Assembly (NCBI GenBank): GCA_001640045.1
Contig: LUTY01001872.1
Span: forward strand, 1 to 5,962
Source: Candidatus Thiomargarita nelsonii
GTDB lineage: Bacteria; Pseudomonadota; Gammaproteobacteria; Beggiatoales; Beggiatoaceae
DNA length: 5,962 nucleotides
Direction of reading: 5' to 3'
In this document: piece by piece, positions 1 to 4,987 of the stretch
Layout: every line of letters starts with the position of its first letter
Numbering within the stretch: the first letter of the stretch is position 1
Program-made: the position numbers and the translations under genes
Notes under the pieces: generated by a model
What the model was told of the DNA's origin: nothing
The model's database searches: none
The model's input: the letters and a program-made list of their open reading frames with translations, nothing else

Positions 1-12
1 TAAAGATTTCAT
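1..12 (-). CDS. Start of a gene running off the left edge
   Basis: Only the first four codons (Met-Lys-Ser-Leu) are inside the window, so the product cannot be named. The start is supported by a near-consensus Shine-Dalgarno, AAGGAGAT, read on the minus strand from 24 to 17, which leaves about five to seven bases before the ATG. This is the best ribosome binding site in the left part of the window. Its leader continues rightward towards 130, where I could not pick a convincing promoter. It could be a chance match, but spacing and strength are those of a real gene. Confidence 0.55.
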
Positions 13-334
13 TTTTATCTCCTTAAGTCATCAAAAAAAACATCAAAATGTCCAAAAGTGATATTTTGTTACTGAAGCATGAATTTCCTGGGATTTGTGT
101 AAAGTTAAGTTATTTCTTGACAACGACTTAGACTTTGGTAGTTCCTACAAACCAATAGCGGTATTAAAAATCAAATAGTTACATAGATGACCGTCCCATC
201 TTTAAAAGCCATAACAAAATATGGTTAATGACTATTATCAACGATTTCGCGCTTAATTAACGGTTTTTTTATATGGATATTATAGGTAGATTTAGCCCAC
301 CTCCATTGGTTTCTAGGGACTACCCATTTTTAGA
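13..334. other. Intergenic stretch with no clear gene
   Basis: This holds the leader of the minus-strand gene at the left edge, then AT-rich DNA with stops in all frames. A consensus -35 hexamer TTGACA lies at 117-122 on the plus strand but has no acceptable -10 at 16-18 bases. A weak inverted repeat with a bulge lies at 135-155, and a T7 run near 264-270 has no convincing stem before it. The right end (300-342) contains the degenerate repeat copy listed separately. Confidence 0.4.
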
Positions 335-342
335 ATGACCGA
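300..342 (+). repeat. Degenerate, shrunken copy of the 95-bp repeat
   Basis: Four blocks occur here in the same order as in the repeat at 1660-1754: CCTCCAT (300-306), GGTTT (308-312), TAGGGACTA (314-322) and AGAATGACCGA (332-342). In the long copy the matching blocks are at 1660, 1672, 1712 and 1721, and the last block differs by one base (AGAATGACTGA). Relative to that copy this one lacks a few bases after the first block and about 35 bases between the second and third, and gains about 10 before the last. Each block is short, so the relationship rests on shared order and needs other copies to confirm it. Confidence 0.4.
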
Positions 343-448
343 ACCCCAAGTGATTGATTGTAGAGATTTAGAATTGCTGTTCAACATTGCTTCTAATTTT
401 GCACCTTATTCAATCGGTAAATACTATAATAAAACTTACTATGCCTAA
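335..448 (+). other. Short ORF or gene remnant (37 codons) behind a repeat copy
   Basis: The frame opens with ATG-Thr-Glu-Pro directly in the last block of the degenerate repeat copy and runs for 37 codons to TAA. The peptide has a protein-like composition (VIDCRDLELLFNIASNFAPY and a tyrosine-rich end), but I do not recognise it. There is no Shine-Dalgarno at a useful distance: the AGGGA at 315-319 is 15 bases from the ATG. Its last 39 bases overlap, tail to tail, the end of the membrane-protein gene on the other strand. It is either a tiny gene or the 5' remnant of a longer one. Confidence 0.2.
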
Positions 449-838
449 AAAAATACAAGAAACAAAATAAATCCAAAACACTTTACAGTGAAATAACATG
501 ATACTTGAAGTGTCAACATGATCTAAAGCGTCTGATCTCAAATGAATTTTTGTTCTTTCACATCCTAATAAGCTCAAAAATAAGAACATCGAATATAACA
601 GTACATGAATGATAAATAAAGAAATTAATAACACTTCCCATTCTTTGTCTTTATAAATTTCTACAATCCACGTAAAAAAAATCAGGCTCCCAAAAAATCC
701 AAAAGCACCAGCTATAAACATATAAAGTTTAGATTCTCCACCATCATCAGCAACTAATGAAAATAGTATGGCAATTACCAATCCTATTCCATAAATATCA
801 ATTACGATTTCTATAAACTGTTTAGCTAATTCTTCCAT
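410..838 (-). CDS. Small four-helix membrane protein, unknown function
   Basis: The 142-residue product is dominated by hydrophobic segments at about residues 11-30, 40-60, 69-92 and 120-141, so it should be an inner-membrane protein with four helices. Short charged loops lie between them (DDGGESK at 31-37, YKDKEWE at 62-68), and a longer polar loop spans about 93-118. No catalytic motif is visible and I do not recognise the family. The start is supported by AGGA about five bases upstream (844-847). The ATG lies inside the last codons of the decayed ORF at 826-1093, which suggests the two were once one operon with coupled translation, served by the promoter near 1130-1158. The frame is intact, so this protein may still be made even though its upstream partner is broken. 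Confidence 0.6.
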   Translation of the reverse strand: MEELAKQFIEIVIDIYGIGLVIAILFSLVADDGGESKLYMFIAGAFGFFGSLIFFTWIVEIYKDKEWEVLLISLFIIHVLLYSMFLFLSLLGCERTKIHLRSDALDHVDTSSIMLFHCKVFWIYFVSCIFLGIVSFIIVFTD

Positions 839-1093
839 ATTATTCCTAGTAGGTTCTTGGGGATTTGCTTGAGCTTATCAGAATTAAAATGTTCCATCAT
901 TTTATCTACTCTACTGCTCTCTTTTTTCTTCAACCTGAGACTCTGAGAGGCTAATGTATTCTTGTTTATCCTCATAAGAAAGAGTCTCCCATCTTTCTAT
1001 GAGTTCCTTCTTATATTGCTCAGCTTAATCTTTGCTGAGCATAATTTCAATGCTCTTAAAGTGATCATCTAAATTTGGAATTTTTTCTTTCAT
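826..1093 (-). pseudogene. Decayed small soluble-protein gene (in-frame stop plus frameshift)
   Basis: From ATG at 1093 the frame reads MKEKIPNLDDHFKSIEIMLS-Lys-Asp, then meets TAA at 1027-1025. The same frame continues with 37 well-formed codons (AEQYKKELIERWETLSYEDK and on) to TAG at 913-911, with no start codon after the first stop. Skipping one A in the A6 run before that second stop joins a third segment, containing MMEHFNSDKLKQIPKNLLGI, which ends at 826 inside the next gene. Joined up, the ancestor was roughly 85-90 residues, charged, helical and soluble. The family is unknown; a regulatory or antitoxin-like partner for the membrane protein is only a guess. Stop-codon read-through is an alternative, but two separate lesions favour decay. 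The start has no clear Shine-Dalgarno. Confidence 0.45.
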
Positions 1094-1129
1094 ATTGATT
1101 TTATTGCATTAACCGATTGCTTTAGCTAC

Positions 1130-1158
1130 ATAATATTATTGTGGATATGAATGTACAA
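1130..1158 (-). promoter_or_regulatory. Predicted sigma-70 promoter for the 1093-410 gene pair
   Basis: Read on the minus strand, TTGTAC (1158-1153) is followed after exactly 17 bases by TATTAT (1135-1130), which matches five of six bases of the -10 consensus. Transcription would start near 1123 and give a leader of about 30 bases before the ATG at 1093. The -35 is only a partial match. AT-rich DNA yields such pairs by chance, so this is a reasonable but unproven call. Confidence 0.35.
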
Positions 1159-1223
1159 TCATAATCTATGTAGTTCAATCAAACGGTCAATGCTATAAGC
1201 TCCATAACTATTAAGGACATTTT

Positions 1224-1649
1224 TTAGTATTCACATACTTCCCAACATCTTCCTTTGTTCTCAAAACTCCAAATTCCGTCCTTGTCGTGGTATTTGTCAA
1301 CAAGCGTTGGCAAGTCTTCACAAACCGTAAAGCAGTAAGGAGATGACACCTTGAAGTGCCGTTTGAAGTAGCGTTTTTGGTCATCATCGTTGCAAAGTTT
1401 TCCATAAAACCCATCACGTTTTTGAACCTTAAAAAACTGTACTTCATCATACTCCTTGCTATATTCACGGAGCGAGAAAACAAATTGTGCAAATAGACGT
1501 CGCCCCATGCGCCCCCGTGTGAGTTTTCCTCCACCTCCAGATTCAACACACATTTTACCTTTGCCTTTTGCAAAGCTGCTGGTGCTTGCAAAAACTAAAG
1601 GTACTGTAACAGCGAGAGAAATTAAAAATACCAATCCTCTGTTTTTCAT
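1224..1649 (-). CDS. Secreted cysteine-containing small protein, unknown function
   Basis: The 141-residue product begins with a textbook Sec signal peptide: MKNR, a hydrophobic core at about 6-20, and a likely signal peptidase I site after Ala27 (Ser-Phe-Ala before Lys28). The mature part is basic at its start (KGKGK), has a Gly4 stretch at 38-41, and carries six cysteines at 34, 86, 106, 110, 135 and 139. That even number suits three disulfides in the periplasm or outside the cell. The rest is rich in Lys, Arg, Phe and Tyr, with no enzyme motif that I recognise. The start is fixed by GGAGG at 1664-1660, ten bases before the ATG. This Shine-Dalgarno and everything upstream lie in the 95-bp repeat, so expression depends on repeat sequence. 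An alternative start in another frame at 1591 looks like a shadow. Confidence 0.65.
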   Translation of the reverse strand: MKNRGLVFLISLAVTVPLVFASTSSFAKGKGKMCVESGGGGKLTRGRMGRRLFAQFVFSLREYSKEYDEVQFFKVQKRDGFYGKLCNDDDQKRYFKRHFKVSSPYCFTVCEDLPTLVDKYHDKDGIWSFENKGRCWEVCEY

Positions 1650-1659
1650 AAAATATATT

Positions 1660-1754
1660 CCTCCATATTAAGGTTTAATGACACGATCTTGACTTTCATC
1701 AAGAACAGTTATAGGGACTAAGAATGACTGATTTTTGTGACACATTATTTTGTG
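1660..1754. repeat. 95-bp exact direct repeat, internal copy
   Basis: Every base from 1660 to 1754 is found again, in the same orientation, at 5868-5962, an offset of 4208. The left boundary is real, since the preceding bases differ (t versus a). The right boundary is unknown because the second copy reaches the window end. The repeat starts with the complement of a Shine-Dalgarno, CCTCC, which serves the secreted-protein gene on the minus strand. It also contains a 5-bp hairpin (CTTGA at 1688-1692 with TCAAG at 1699-1703), and on the plus strand an AGGGA (1713-1717) six bases before an ATG (1724). No terminal inverted repeat or flanking duplication is visible, so it is not a recognisable insertion sequence end. 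Confidence 0.9.
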
Positions 1755-1786
1755 ACACAGTTACAATCATGGCCCAATTTTTTTAG
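1724..1786 (+). other. 20-codon ORF starting in the repeat
   Basis: AGGGA (1713-1717) lies six bases before an ATG that opens MTDFCDTLFCDTVTIMAQFF and then TAG. The 15-base tandem repeat is in frame, giving FCDTL followed by FCDTV. The degenerate repeat copy also ends in an ATG-Thr-acidic start (MTE at 335). This could be a leader peptide or the truncated 5' end of a gene once carried by the repeat. Its short length makes chance a serious possibility. Confidence 0.15.
1733..1759 (+). repeat. Two direct 12-bp repeats TTTTGTGACACA, 15-bp period
   Basis: TTTTGTGACACA occurs at 1733-1744 and again at 1748-1759, separated by TTA. The first lies in the 95-bp repeat, and the second crosses its known right edge at 1754. 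Evenly spaced short direct repeats are typical of protein binding arrays, including transposase sites near the ends of Tn7-like, TniA or IS21 elements. Nothing here proves that role. Confidence 0.5.
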
Positions 1787-1854
1787 TGTGCATTCCACGC
1801 AGCCGATGACTTTGGTACTAACCGATTGATTTTTATCTCATCCACCTTGCCGGA
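1760..1854. other. Intergenic spacer, nothing clear
   Basis: The spacer lies between the tandem 12-mers and the end of the TPR pseudogene. There is a T7 run at about 1779-1785 but no hairpin placed to make an intrinsic terminator for the minus-strand gene. A shared nonamer, AACCGATTG, occurs here (1821-1829) and at 1111-1119, possibly a trace of related leader DNA. Confidence 0.3.
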
Positions 1855-2628
1855 CTACCGACTTTTAACCACCCAAATTTCCTTAACCCCACTCCCAACC
1901 ACTAAAGCCGCCCAATCATCACAAGTCCACAACGTACCACTCACCACATCACGTTGACGTAATGGCTGCCCACAATAATTAGGTAAATCCTTGATTGTAA
2001 GATTGCCCAACTCTTTTAATACCACCATTTCTACCCGCCCTCTCAAGGCTAAAACATCTACATCAGGATGCTGGTAGATTTGTTCGCGTATCTTAAACAA
2101 TCTAAAAGGGAGTTTTTGCCATTTATGTAGCGTCTTATTGCGTTTAGCCCTAACACCAAGCTTGACAGGTAAATCCCAAGTGGCTTTTTTCGATGGGTAC
2201 CGTTGTACTGGGCAATCCGCTTTTTTACAAACAATATCACGAATAGGCTTCGGCAGCTCAGCCACCTTTTGTGCTAAGCGTTCCCAAATCTCATCAGCCC
2301 CCGTGCGCCCTCTCTCCTCCAAAAGTCGGGCAGTATTATAGAGCACACTGAGCGGTGCATTCGGTTGTTGCCCTAAATTTTCCAATTGTTTGATGGCAAC
2401 TGGCCACATGTCCACATACGGCGATTGTTGACCTTCTTCATACATAATCACCGCTTGTAAGCCTTGAATTTCCAAATCATCAGGGGCTAACTCGCGTGCT
2501 TTTTCTATGGCAGTACGCGCCTCATAAATTTCTTCCAAATAAAGTGCTGTAATCGCTAAATTAACTCTGGCAGGCAAGTACGAAGGTTCCATCCTAATAG
2601 CCAGCCTAAAATATTCCTGAGCAATTGC
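1855..2628 (-). pseudogene. 5'-truncated tetratricopeptide repeat (TPR) protein gene
   Basis: From the Met at 2592 there are 245 codons. The start is not a natural one: no Shine-Dalgarno precedes it, and the frame extends upstream with a clear TPR helix (AIAQEYFRLAIRMEP) to about 2628 before turning into antisense of the neighbouring ORF and a TAA at 2658-2656. TPR-like helices span the join and residues 5-39 (YLPARVNLA, then YEARTAIEKARELAPDD), with further helical pairs at about 63-110. Residues 120-245 form a different, Cys-containing domain (Cys122, Cys127, Cys207, Cys224) that ends GSGVKEIWVVKSR and is unknown to me. TPRs mediate protein binding, so this was probably a scaffold or partner-binding protein. 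The missing N-terminus and the head-to-head neighbour suggest recombination near 2628-2635. Confidence 0.6.
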
Positions 2629-2634
2629 GAAAAG

Positions 2635-2937
2635 ATGAATGAAGACGGTAAAATGTTAGAAGCAATCTTGTGTGCAATGGAAGTGCGAGAAGAATTTGAG
2701 AATATGACAGTCACAGAGTTGACTAACCCCATACAATTAATGAAGGAGCAAAAGGACTCAGTACAAGCAATTAACCCCACCGTCTTTGACGCGACGCTTA
2801 AAACCATGCGCTGGTCAGGTTTTTTTAGATATATTAAGCGCAAAAATCCGGTCGGTTGGGAGAACTTTTTGCAACAGTTAGCACCTGTGAAAGTGATACC
2901 AGTTGTCAAAACGCCTACGAAGTTAGGGAGAAAATGA
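2635..2937 (+). CDS. Unknown 100-residue protein, possibly the C-terminal remnant of a longer one
   Basis: The product is a mix of charged helices and a basic C-terminus (GRK at the end), with no motif I recognise; MRWSGFFRYIKRKNPVGWEN is its most distinctive stretch. The frame is open upstream of the ATG to at least 2590, where it is antisense to the TPR gene, and only a weak purine stretch (GAAAAG) touches the ATG. The true start may therefore have been lost. It is head to head with the truncated TPR gene, both beginning at the same point, which suggests two fragments joined by recombination. The perfect hairpin at 2961-2995 follows its stop by 23 bases. Real coding is likely but not certain; the minus-strand ORF covering the same bases looks like a shadow. 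Confidence 0.4.
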   Translation: MNEDGKMLEAILCAMEVREEFENMTVTELTNPIQLMKEQKDSVQAINPTVFDATLKTMRWSGFFRYIKRKNPVGWENFLQQLAPVKVIPVVKTPTKLGRK

Positions 2938-2940
2938 TGT

Positions 2941-2995
2941 AATACCACATCCGCGAAACGAAATGGTATTTGTAACTCTTTTACAAATACCATTT
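2941..2995. repeat. Perfect 15-bp palindromic hairpin with a competing third arm
   Basis: AAATGGTATTTGTAA (2961-2975) is followed, after the five-base loop CTCTT, by its exact reverse complement (2981-2995). A third segment, AATACCA at 2941-2947, can pair with TGGTATT at 2964-2970, so two hairpins exclude each other. No T-run follows, which argues against a simple terminator. The position between two plus-strand ORFs suggests either a dispersed palindromic repeat or an RNA switch ahead of the phosphatase gene. Confidence 0.75.
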
Positions 2996-3076
2996 ATGAT
3001 ATACTGAGCACGGTCATAACTTGTCATTTCGAGTCCAAACCATTATCACAAAATTCGTTTTCTGAAGGATTATATT

Positions 3077-3562
3077 ATGTTTGAATTAAAAATCTCCGGT
3101 GAGTCGGAAGCTCGACGCTTATCACAAGAATGGGCAACACACACCGTCAGCTTGCGTTCTCCACATTCAGCGAGAGACAACAAAAAAACAGGCCAATCTG
3201 TGTGTTTTTATTTTCATGATATTAGCCCAGTTCATGAATCCATTGATTCGGACTTAAAAGCGGCAACCTCTGAACAAATTCAAGAAATTTTAGAATTCAC
3301 AGCTCCATTAAAATCTGGAGATAAATTGTTGGTACACTGTACTGTTGGCGTTTCACGTTCACCAGCTGTGGCGATAGGTATTCTCTGTCAACATGGCTTA
3401 ACCCCTAATGAGGCTGTTAAACAGGTTTGTTCAATATGCCCATCAGCCGTTCCAAATGAACATATTATCAAGCTTTTTGATGATTTGTTCGGGTTTGATG
3501 GCAAGTTAGTTGCTGCGGCAAGTTGGGAAGAGATTAGTAAGATTCTCTACGGAAGCAGGTGA
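3077..3562 (+). CDS. Protein tyrosine / dual-specificity phosphatase-like protein
   Basis: The 161-residue product has the Cys-X5-Arg signature of the cysteine-dependent phosphatases: HCTVGVSRSPA, with His87, the nucleophile Cys88, the phosphate-binding Arg94 and Ser95. Asp48 in FYFHDIS is the candidate general acid, though it lies about 40 residues before the cysteine and this assignment is an inference. The tail (PNEHIIKLFDDLFGFDGKL, 126-144) matches what I remember of small bacterial phosphatases of the COG5350 type. It should remove phosphate from tyrosine, or from a related phospho-substrate, in the cytoplasm. Length is normal for such a single-domain enzyme and all key residues are present, so it is probably active. 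GAAGGA (3064-3069) lies seven bases before the ATG and supports this start. Its target is unknown, and no partner kinase is visible. Confidence 0.8.
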   Translation: MFELKISGESEARRLSQEWATHTVSLRSPHSARDNKKTGQSVCFYFHDISPVHESIDSDLKAATSEQIQEILEFTAPLKSGDKLLVHCTVGVSRSPAVAIGILCQHGLTPNEAVKQVCSICPSAVPNEHIIKLFDDLFGFDGKLVAAASWEEISKILYGSR

Positions 3563-3685
3563 TCTCATAAAAAAAGACAAGGCAATATTTATATAGATAT
3601 TCGTACAGATAGATGGGAACCTTGGACAGGCATTGGCAATGTTATTGGGCATGATCTTATAAACTCAGCTAAAAAGGGGACACCT
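3563..3685 (+). other. Coding-looking remnant between two genes
   Basis: The frame of the phosphatase stays open after its TGA right up to the ATG of the next gene, which is in the same frame. It reads with protein-like composition, for example NIYIDIRTDRWEPWTGIGNV and then IGHDLINSA. There is no ATG, GTG or TTG start inside it. It may be a fragment of a lost gene, or a 5' extension of the following gene whose start has been destroyed. An AGGGGA (3675-3680) five bases before 3686 is the ribosome binding site of the next gene. Confidence 0.3.
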
Positions 3686-4483
3686 ATGAAAAGATTTTTC
3701 CGTTATAAACAATTTTCCCGAAAATTCATTGAGAATTTAGGAAAGGATGAGCGAATAAAACATTTGTCTCAGCTAGAAACTGAGCTATCCGAGCGACTAC
3801 AGCCATACTACAACGACAGAGAAAAATATTGGGAAGAAATGGAAGAAATTATTGAAGAGCTAAGAAAATTTGGTCATGATCTTTGGAGCCATGACTATGG
3901 TGATAGAGGAGAGCTGTGGGGTTGGGATTATATGCGTATGGAAAAAGCCGGTTATCTTCAAATTCAATTTGTATTCCAAGGAAGTGTGAAAACGTTTTGG
4001 CGTACTGAACTAGACTTGCGTGGACCAATATACGACGAAAATGGAAATTATCCAGAATGGAAGATTGCCCTTATCGCGGTTCAAAAAGAACCCTGGGCTC
4101 TTGAGTCTGTCAGCGAGGAGCTACGATCAGACCGAGAGTTTGTCCTTGCGGCGATTCAAAAATCTGACTGGGCTTTTGGGTATGCCAGCGAGGAGCTACG
4201 AGCAGACAGGGAGTTTGTCCTTGCGGCGGTTCGACAAAATGGTAAGGCTCTTCAGTATGCCAGCGAGGAGCTACAAGCGGACCGAGAGATTGTTCTTGCG
4301 GCGATTCAACAAGATGGCGAGGCTATTAAGTATGCCAGCGAAGAGCTACGAGCAGACCAGGAAATTGTCCTTGCTGCTGGGGGGGGGAAGTTCATTGAAA
4401 TAATTGGTGAATTTCGCGGAAAAGCTAATTCTAAAATATTTTTTTTAATATATAATTCAATAAGTTATATTTGTTACGGGTAA
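3686..4483 (+). CDS. DUF4116-type repeat protein with a G9 tract
   Basis: The 265-residue product has three parts. Residues 1-66 are charged and helical, with a probable coiled coil at about 20-62. Residues 67-124 form a Trp/Tyr-rich region. Residues 125-231 are near-identical 25-residue repeats of the form YASEELRADREFVLAAVRQN plus five residues: complete units at 141-165, 166-190 and 191-215, and a broken one at 216-231. The pattern matches DUF4116 repeats as I remember them, which occur in tandem in bacterial and giant-virus proteins of unknown role, probably as a helical binding scaffold. The fourth unit stops in a run of nine G (Gly232-234), after which the 31-residue tail is unrelated and partly hydrophobic (IFFLIYNSISYICYG). 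The tail therefore looks like out-of-frame or foreign sequence. The start is supported by AGGGGA five bases upstream. Confidence 0.65.
   Translation: MKRFFRYKQFSRKFIENLGKDERIKHLSQLETELSERLQPYYNDREKYWEEMEEIIEELRKFGHDLWSHDYGDRGELWGWDYMRMEKAGYLQIQFVFQGSVKTFWRTELDLRGPIYDENGNYPEWKIALIAVQKEPWALESVSEELRSDREFVLAAIQKSDWAFGYASEELRADREFVLAAVRQNGKALQYASEELQADREIVLAAIQQDGEAIKYASEELRADQEIVLAAGGGKFIEIIGEFRGKANSKIFFLIYNSISYICYG
4106..4378 (+). repeat. Tandem 75-bp coding repeats
   Basis: Units start at 4106, 4181 and 4256, each 75 bp (25 codons), with a partial fourth unit at 4331-4378. They share long exact stretches such as the block encoding ASEEL and VLAA, so copy number could change by slippage or recombination without breaking the frame. 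The array ends abruptly at the G-run. Confidence 0.85.
4379..4387 (+). repeat. Homopolymer run of nine G inside a gene
   Basis: Nine consecutive G in AT-rich DNA, inside the open frame of the DUF4116 gene. With nine the frame runs 31 codons beyond the Gly codons. With eight it would read GGGSSLK and stop; with ten, GGGEVH and stop. Such tracts slip easily during replication and are used for phase variation in several bacteria; they are also a common place for sequencing error. Confidence 0.8.
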
Positions 4484-4742
4484 AAAAATACACTTTTATC
4501 CAAATCAACCCTATGGGCAACGGCTGACTATTTCTATGGGCACAGTGGTGAGTACAACTCATGCCTTACTCAGAATAAAACCTTCAAACAAAAAATGCCA
4601 AGTTAATTTGTGTTATCAAGTCCCAAGTGATATATAGAACGGGCGCATTCCCAGTTACAGCAGGGTGGGTTGTCGGAGTCCAAACTTGAGTTTGGGCATC
4701 ACTGAAAAATCTTGATCCGGGTTTATCAGATCGGTTTATCAT
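4464..4742. other. Gene fragments of uncertain strand around 4464-4742
   Basis: On the plus strand, 4464-4637 is open for 57 codons without a good start and contains the plausible peptide HFYPNQPYGQRLTISMGTVV. On the minus strand, an ATG at 4742 opens 52 codons (MINRSDKPGSRFFSDAQTQV, then WTPTTHPAVTGNAPV) ending at 4584, with GGAG too close to the ATG (two bases) to be a normal site. The two overlap, so at most one is a real gene here. I cannot tell which, and the inverted repeat at 4629-4792 produces similar peptides from both arms. Confidence 0.2.
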
Positions 4743-4792
4743 GACTCCGACAATCAACCCGGCTGCGAATGCTCCCGATAGTTATTTATATC
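4629..4792. repeat. 164-bp imperfect long inverted repeat
   Basis: The left arm (4629-4680) and right arm (4743-4792) are reverse complements over several blocks: GATATATAGAAC against GATATAAATAAC (10 of 12), a GGGCGCATTCCCAG-like block (4641-4654 with 4763-4776), and an exact 11-mer, TTGTCGGAGTC (4670-4680 with 4743-4753). Between the arms are a perfect hairpin CCAAACT-TG-AGTTTGG (4680-4695) and a tandem direct repeat. No flanking target duplication is evident. It looks like a small palindromic mobile element or a structured RNA locus. The right arm also reads as the first codons of the small ORF at 4741. Confidence 0.65.
4714..4741 (+). repeat. Tandem direct repeat before an ATG
   Basis: GATCCGGGTTTATCA (4714-4728) is followed at once by GATCGGTTTATCA (4729-4741), the same sequence less two bases. 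The second unit runs into the ATG of the small plus-strand ORF at 4741. It could be a regulator binding pair or a slippage product. Confidence 0.6.
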
Positions 4793-4857
4793 ATTTCGCT
4801 AATGGTAGCCAAATAGTGGGGATACTTAAATCTTTTTTTGATGATAATAATGAATAA
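4741..4857 (+). CDS. Very small protein (38 residues), phage-like context
   Basis: ATG-Thr-Pro-Thr-Ile opens a 38-codon frame with an acidic C-terminus (KSFFDDNNE) and protein-like composition. I do not recognise it. No clear Shine-Dalgarno precedes it; the upstream DNA is the tandem GGTTTATCA repeat. The frame starting at 4850 overlaps its end by eight bases, and more small ORFs and the phage-type gene follow on the same strand, an arrangement typical of phage early regions. Its first 50 bases are the right arm of the long inverted repeat, so part of its apparent coding quality may come from that element. Its ATG and that of the minus-strand frame share a CATG. Confidence 0.3.
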   Translation: MTPTINPAANAPDSYLYHFANGSQIVGILKSFFDDNNE

Positions 4858-4987
4858 TAGGGAATACAGCACTAGGTGGGAGAGTATCTCCAGCTCGTTA
4901 ACGAACAATTGTCATTAGATCAAACCGCCTCGACAACTCTAACGACAGCCGGCATTTTATAAATGCCCCGTCTGTGGAGAAAAATGA
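4850..4987 (+). pseudogene. Possible decayed small zinc-ribbon ORF
   Basis: From ATG at 4850 the frame reads MNNREYSTRWESISSSLTNN-Cys-His, TAG (4916-4918), seven codons, TAA (4940-4942), then RQPAFYKCPVCGEK and TGA (4985-4987). CPVCGEK is a typical zinc-knuckle sequence (CxxC), here at the very end of the frame. The final TGA overlaps the next ATG in the classical ATGA arrangement. One extra A in the A5 run at 4980-4984 would fuse CGEK to the next ORF as CGEKMKTSTL. Two in-frame stops make a functional gene unlikely, and the whole may be chance, so the call is weak. Confidence 0.2.

Noticed and set aside
925..935. Programmed -1 frameshift at the A6 run of the decayed ORF
   Set aside because: The heptamer is not in the required X XXY YYZ phase, and the continuing frame needs +1, so ordinary mutation is simpler.
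1456..1671. 71-codon plus-strand ORF opposite the secreted protein gene
   Set aside because: It lies antisense to a gene with a clear signal peptide and Shine-Dalgarno, and its low-complexity proline-rich product is what antisense of that gene would give.
1111..1829. Shared AACCGATTG at 1111 and 1821 as a repeat family
   Set aside because: Only nine bases match, with no extended similarity around them. It could be chance.
2556..2993. 145-codon minus-strand ORF across the TPR/unknown ORF junction
   Set aside because: It is antisense to the plus-strand ORF for most of its length and passes through the perfect hairpin. It also overlaps the TPR frame, so it looks like a shadow.
2961..2995. Rho-independent terminator for the ORF ending at 2937
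   Set aside because: The stem is perfect but AT-rich and not followed by a T-run on either side.
4020..4403. 127-codon ORF in another frame of the DUF4116 repeats
   Set aside because: Its internal repeats simply mirror the 75-bp DNA repeats, and the alternative frame has the known protein family pattern.
4629..4792. Retron or other reverse-transcriptase RNA locus
   Set aside because: The inverted repeat and hairpins are reminiscent, but no reverse transcriptase frame exists in the window.
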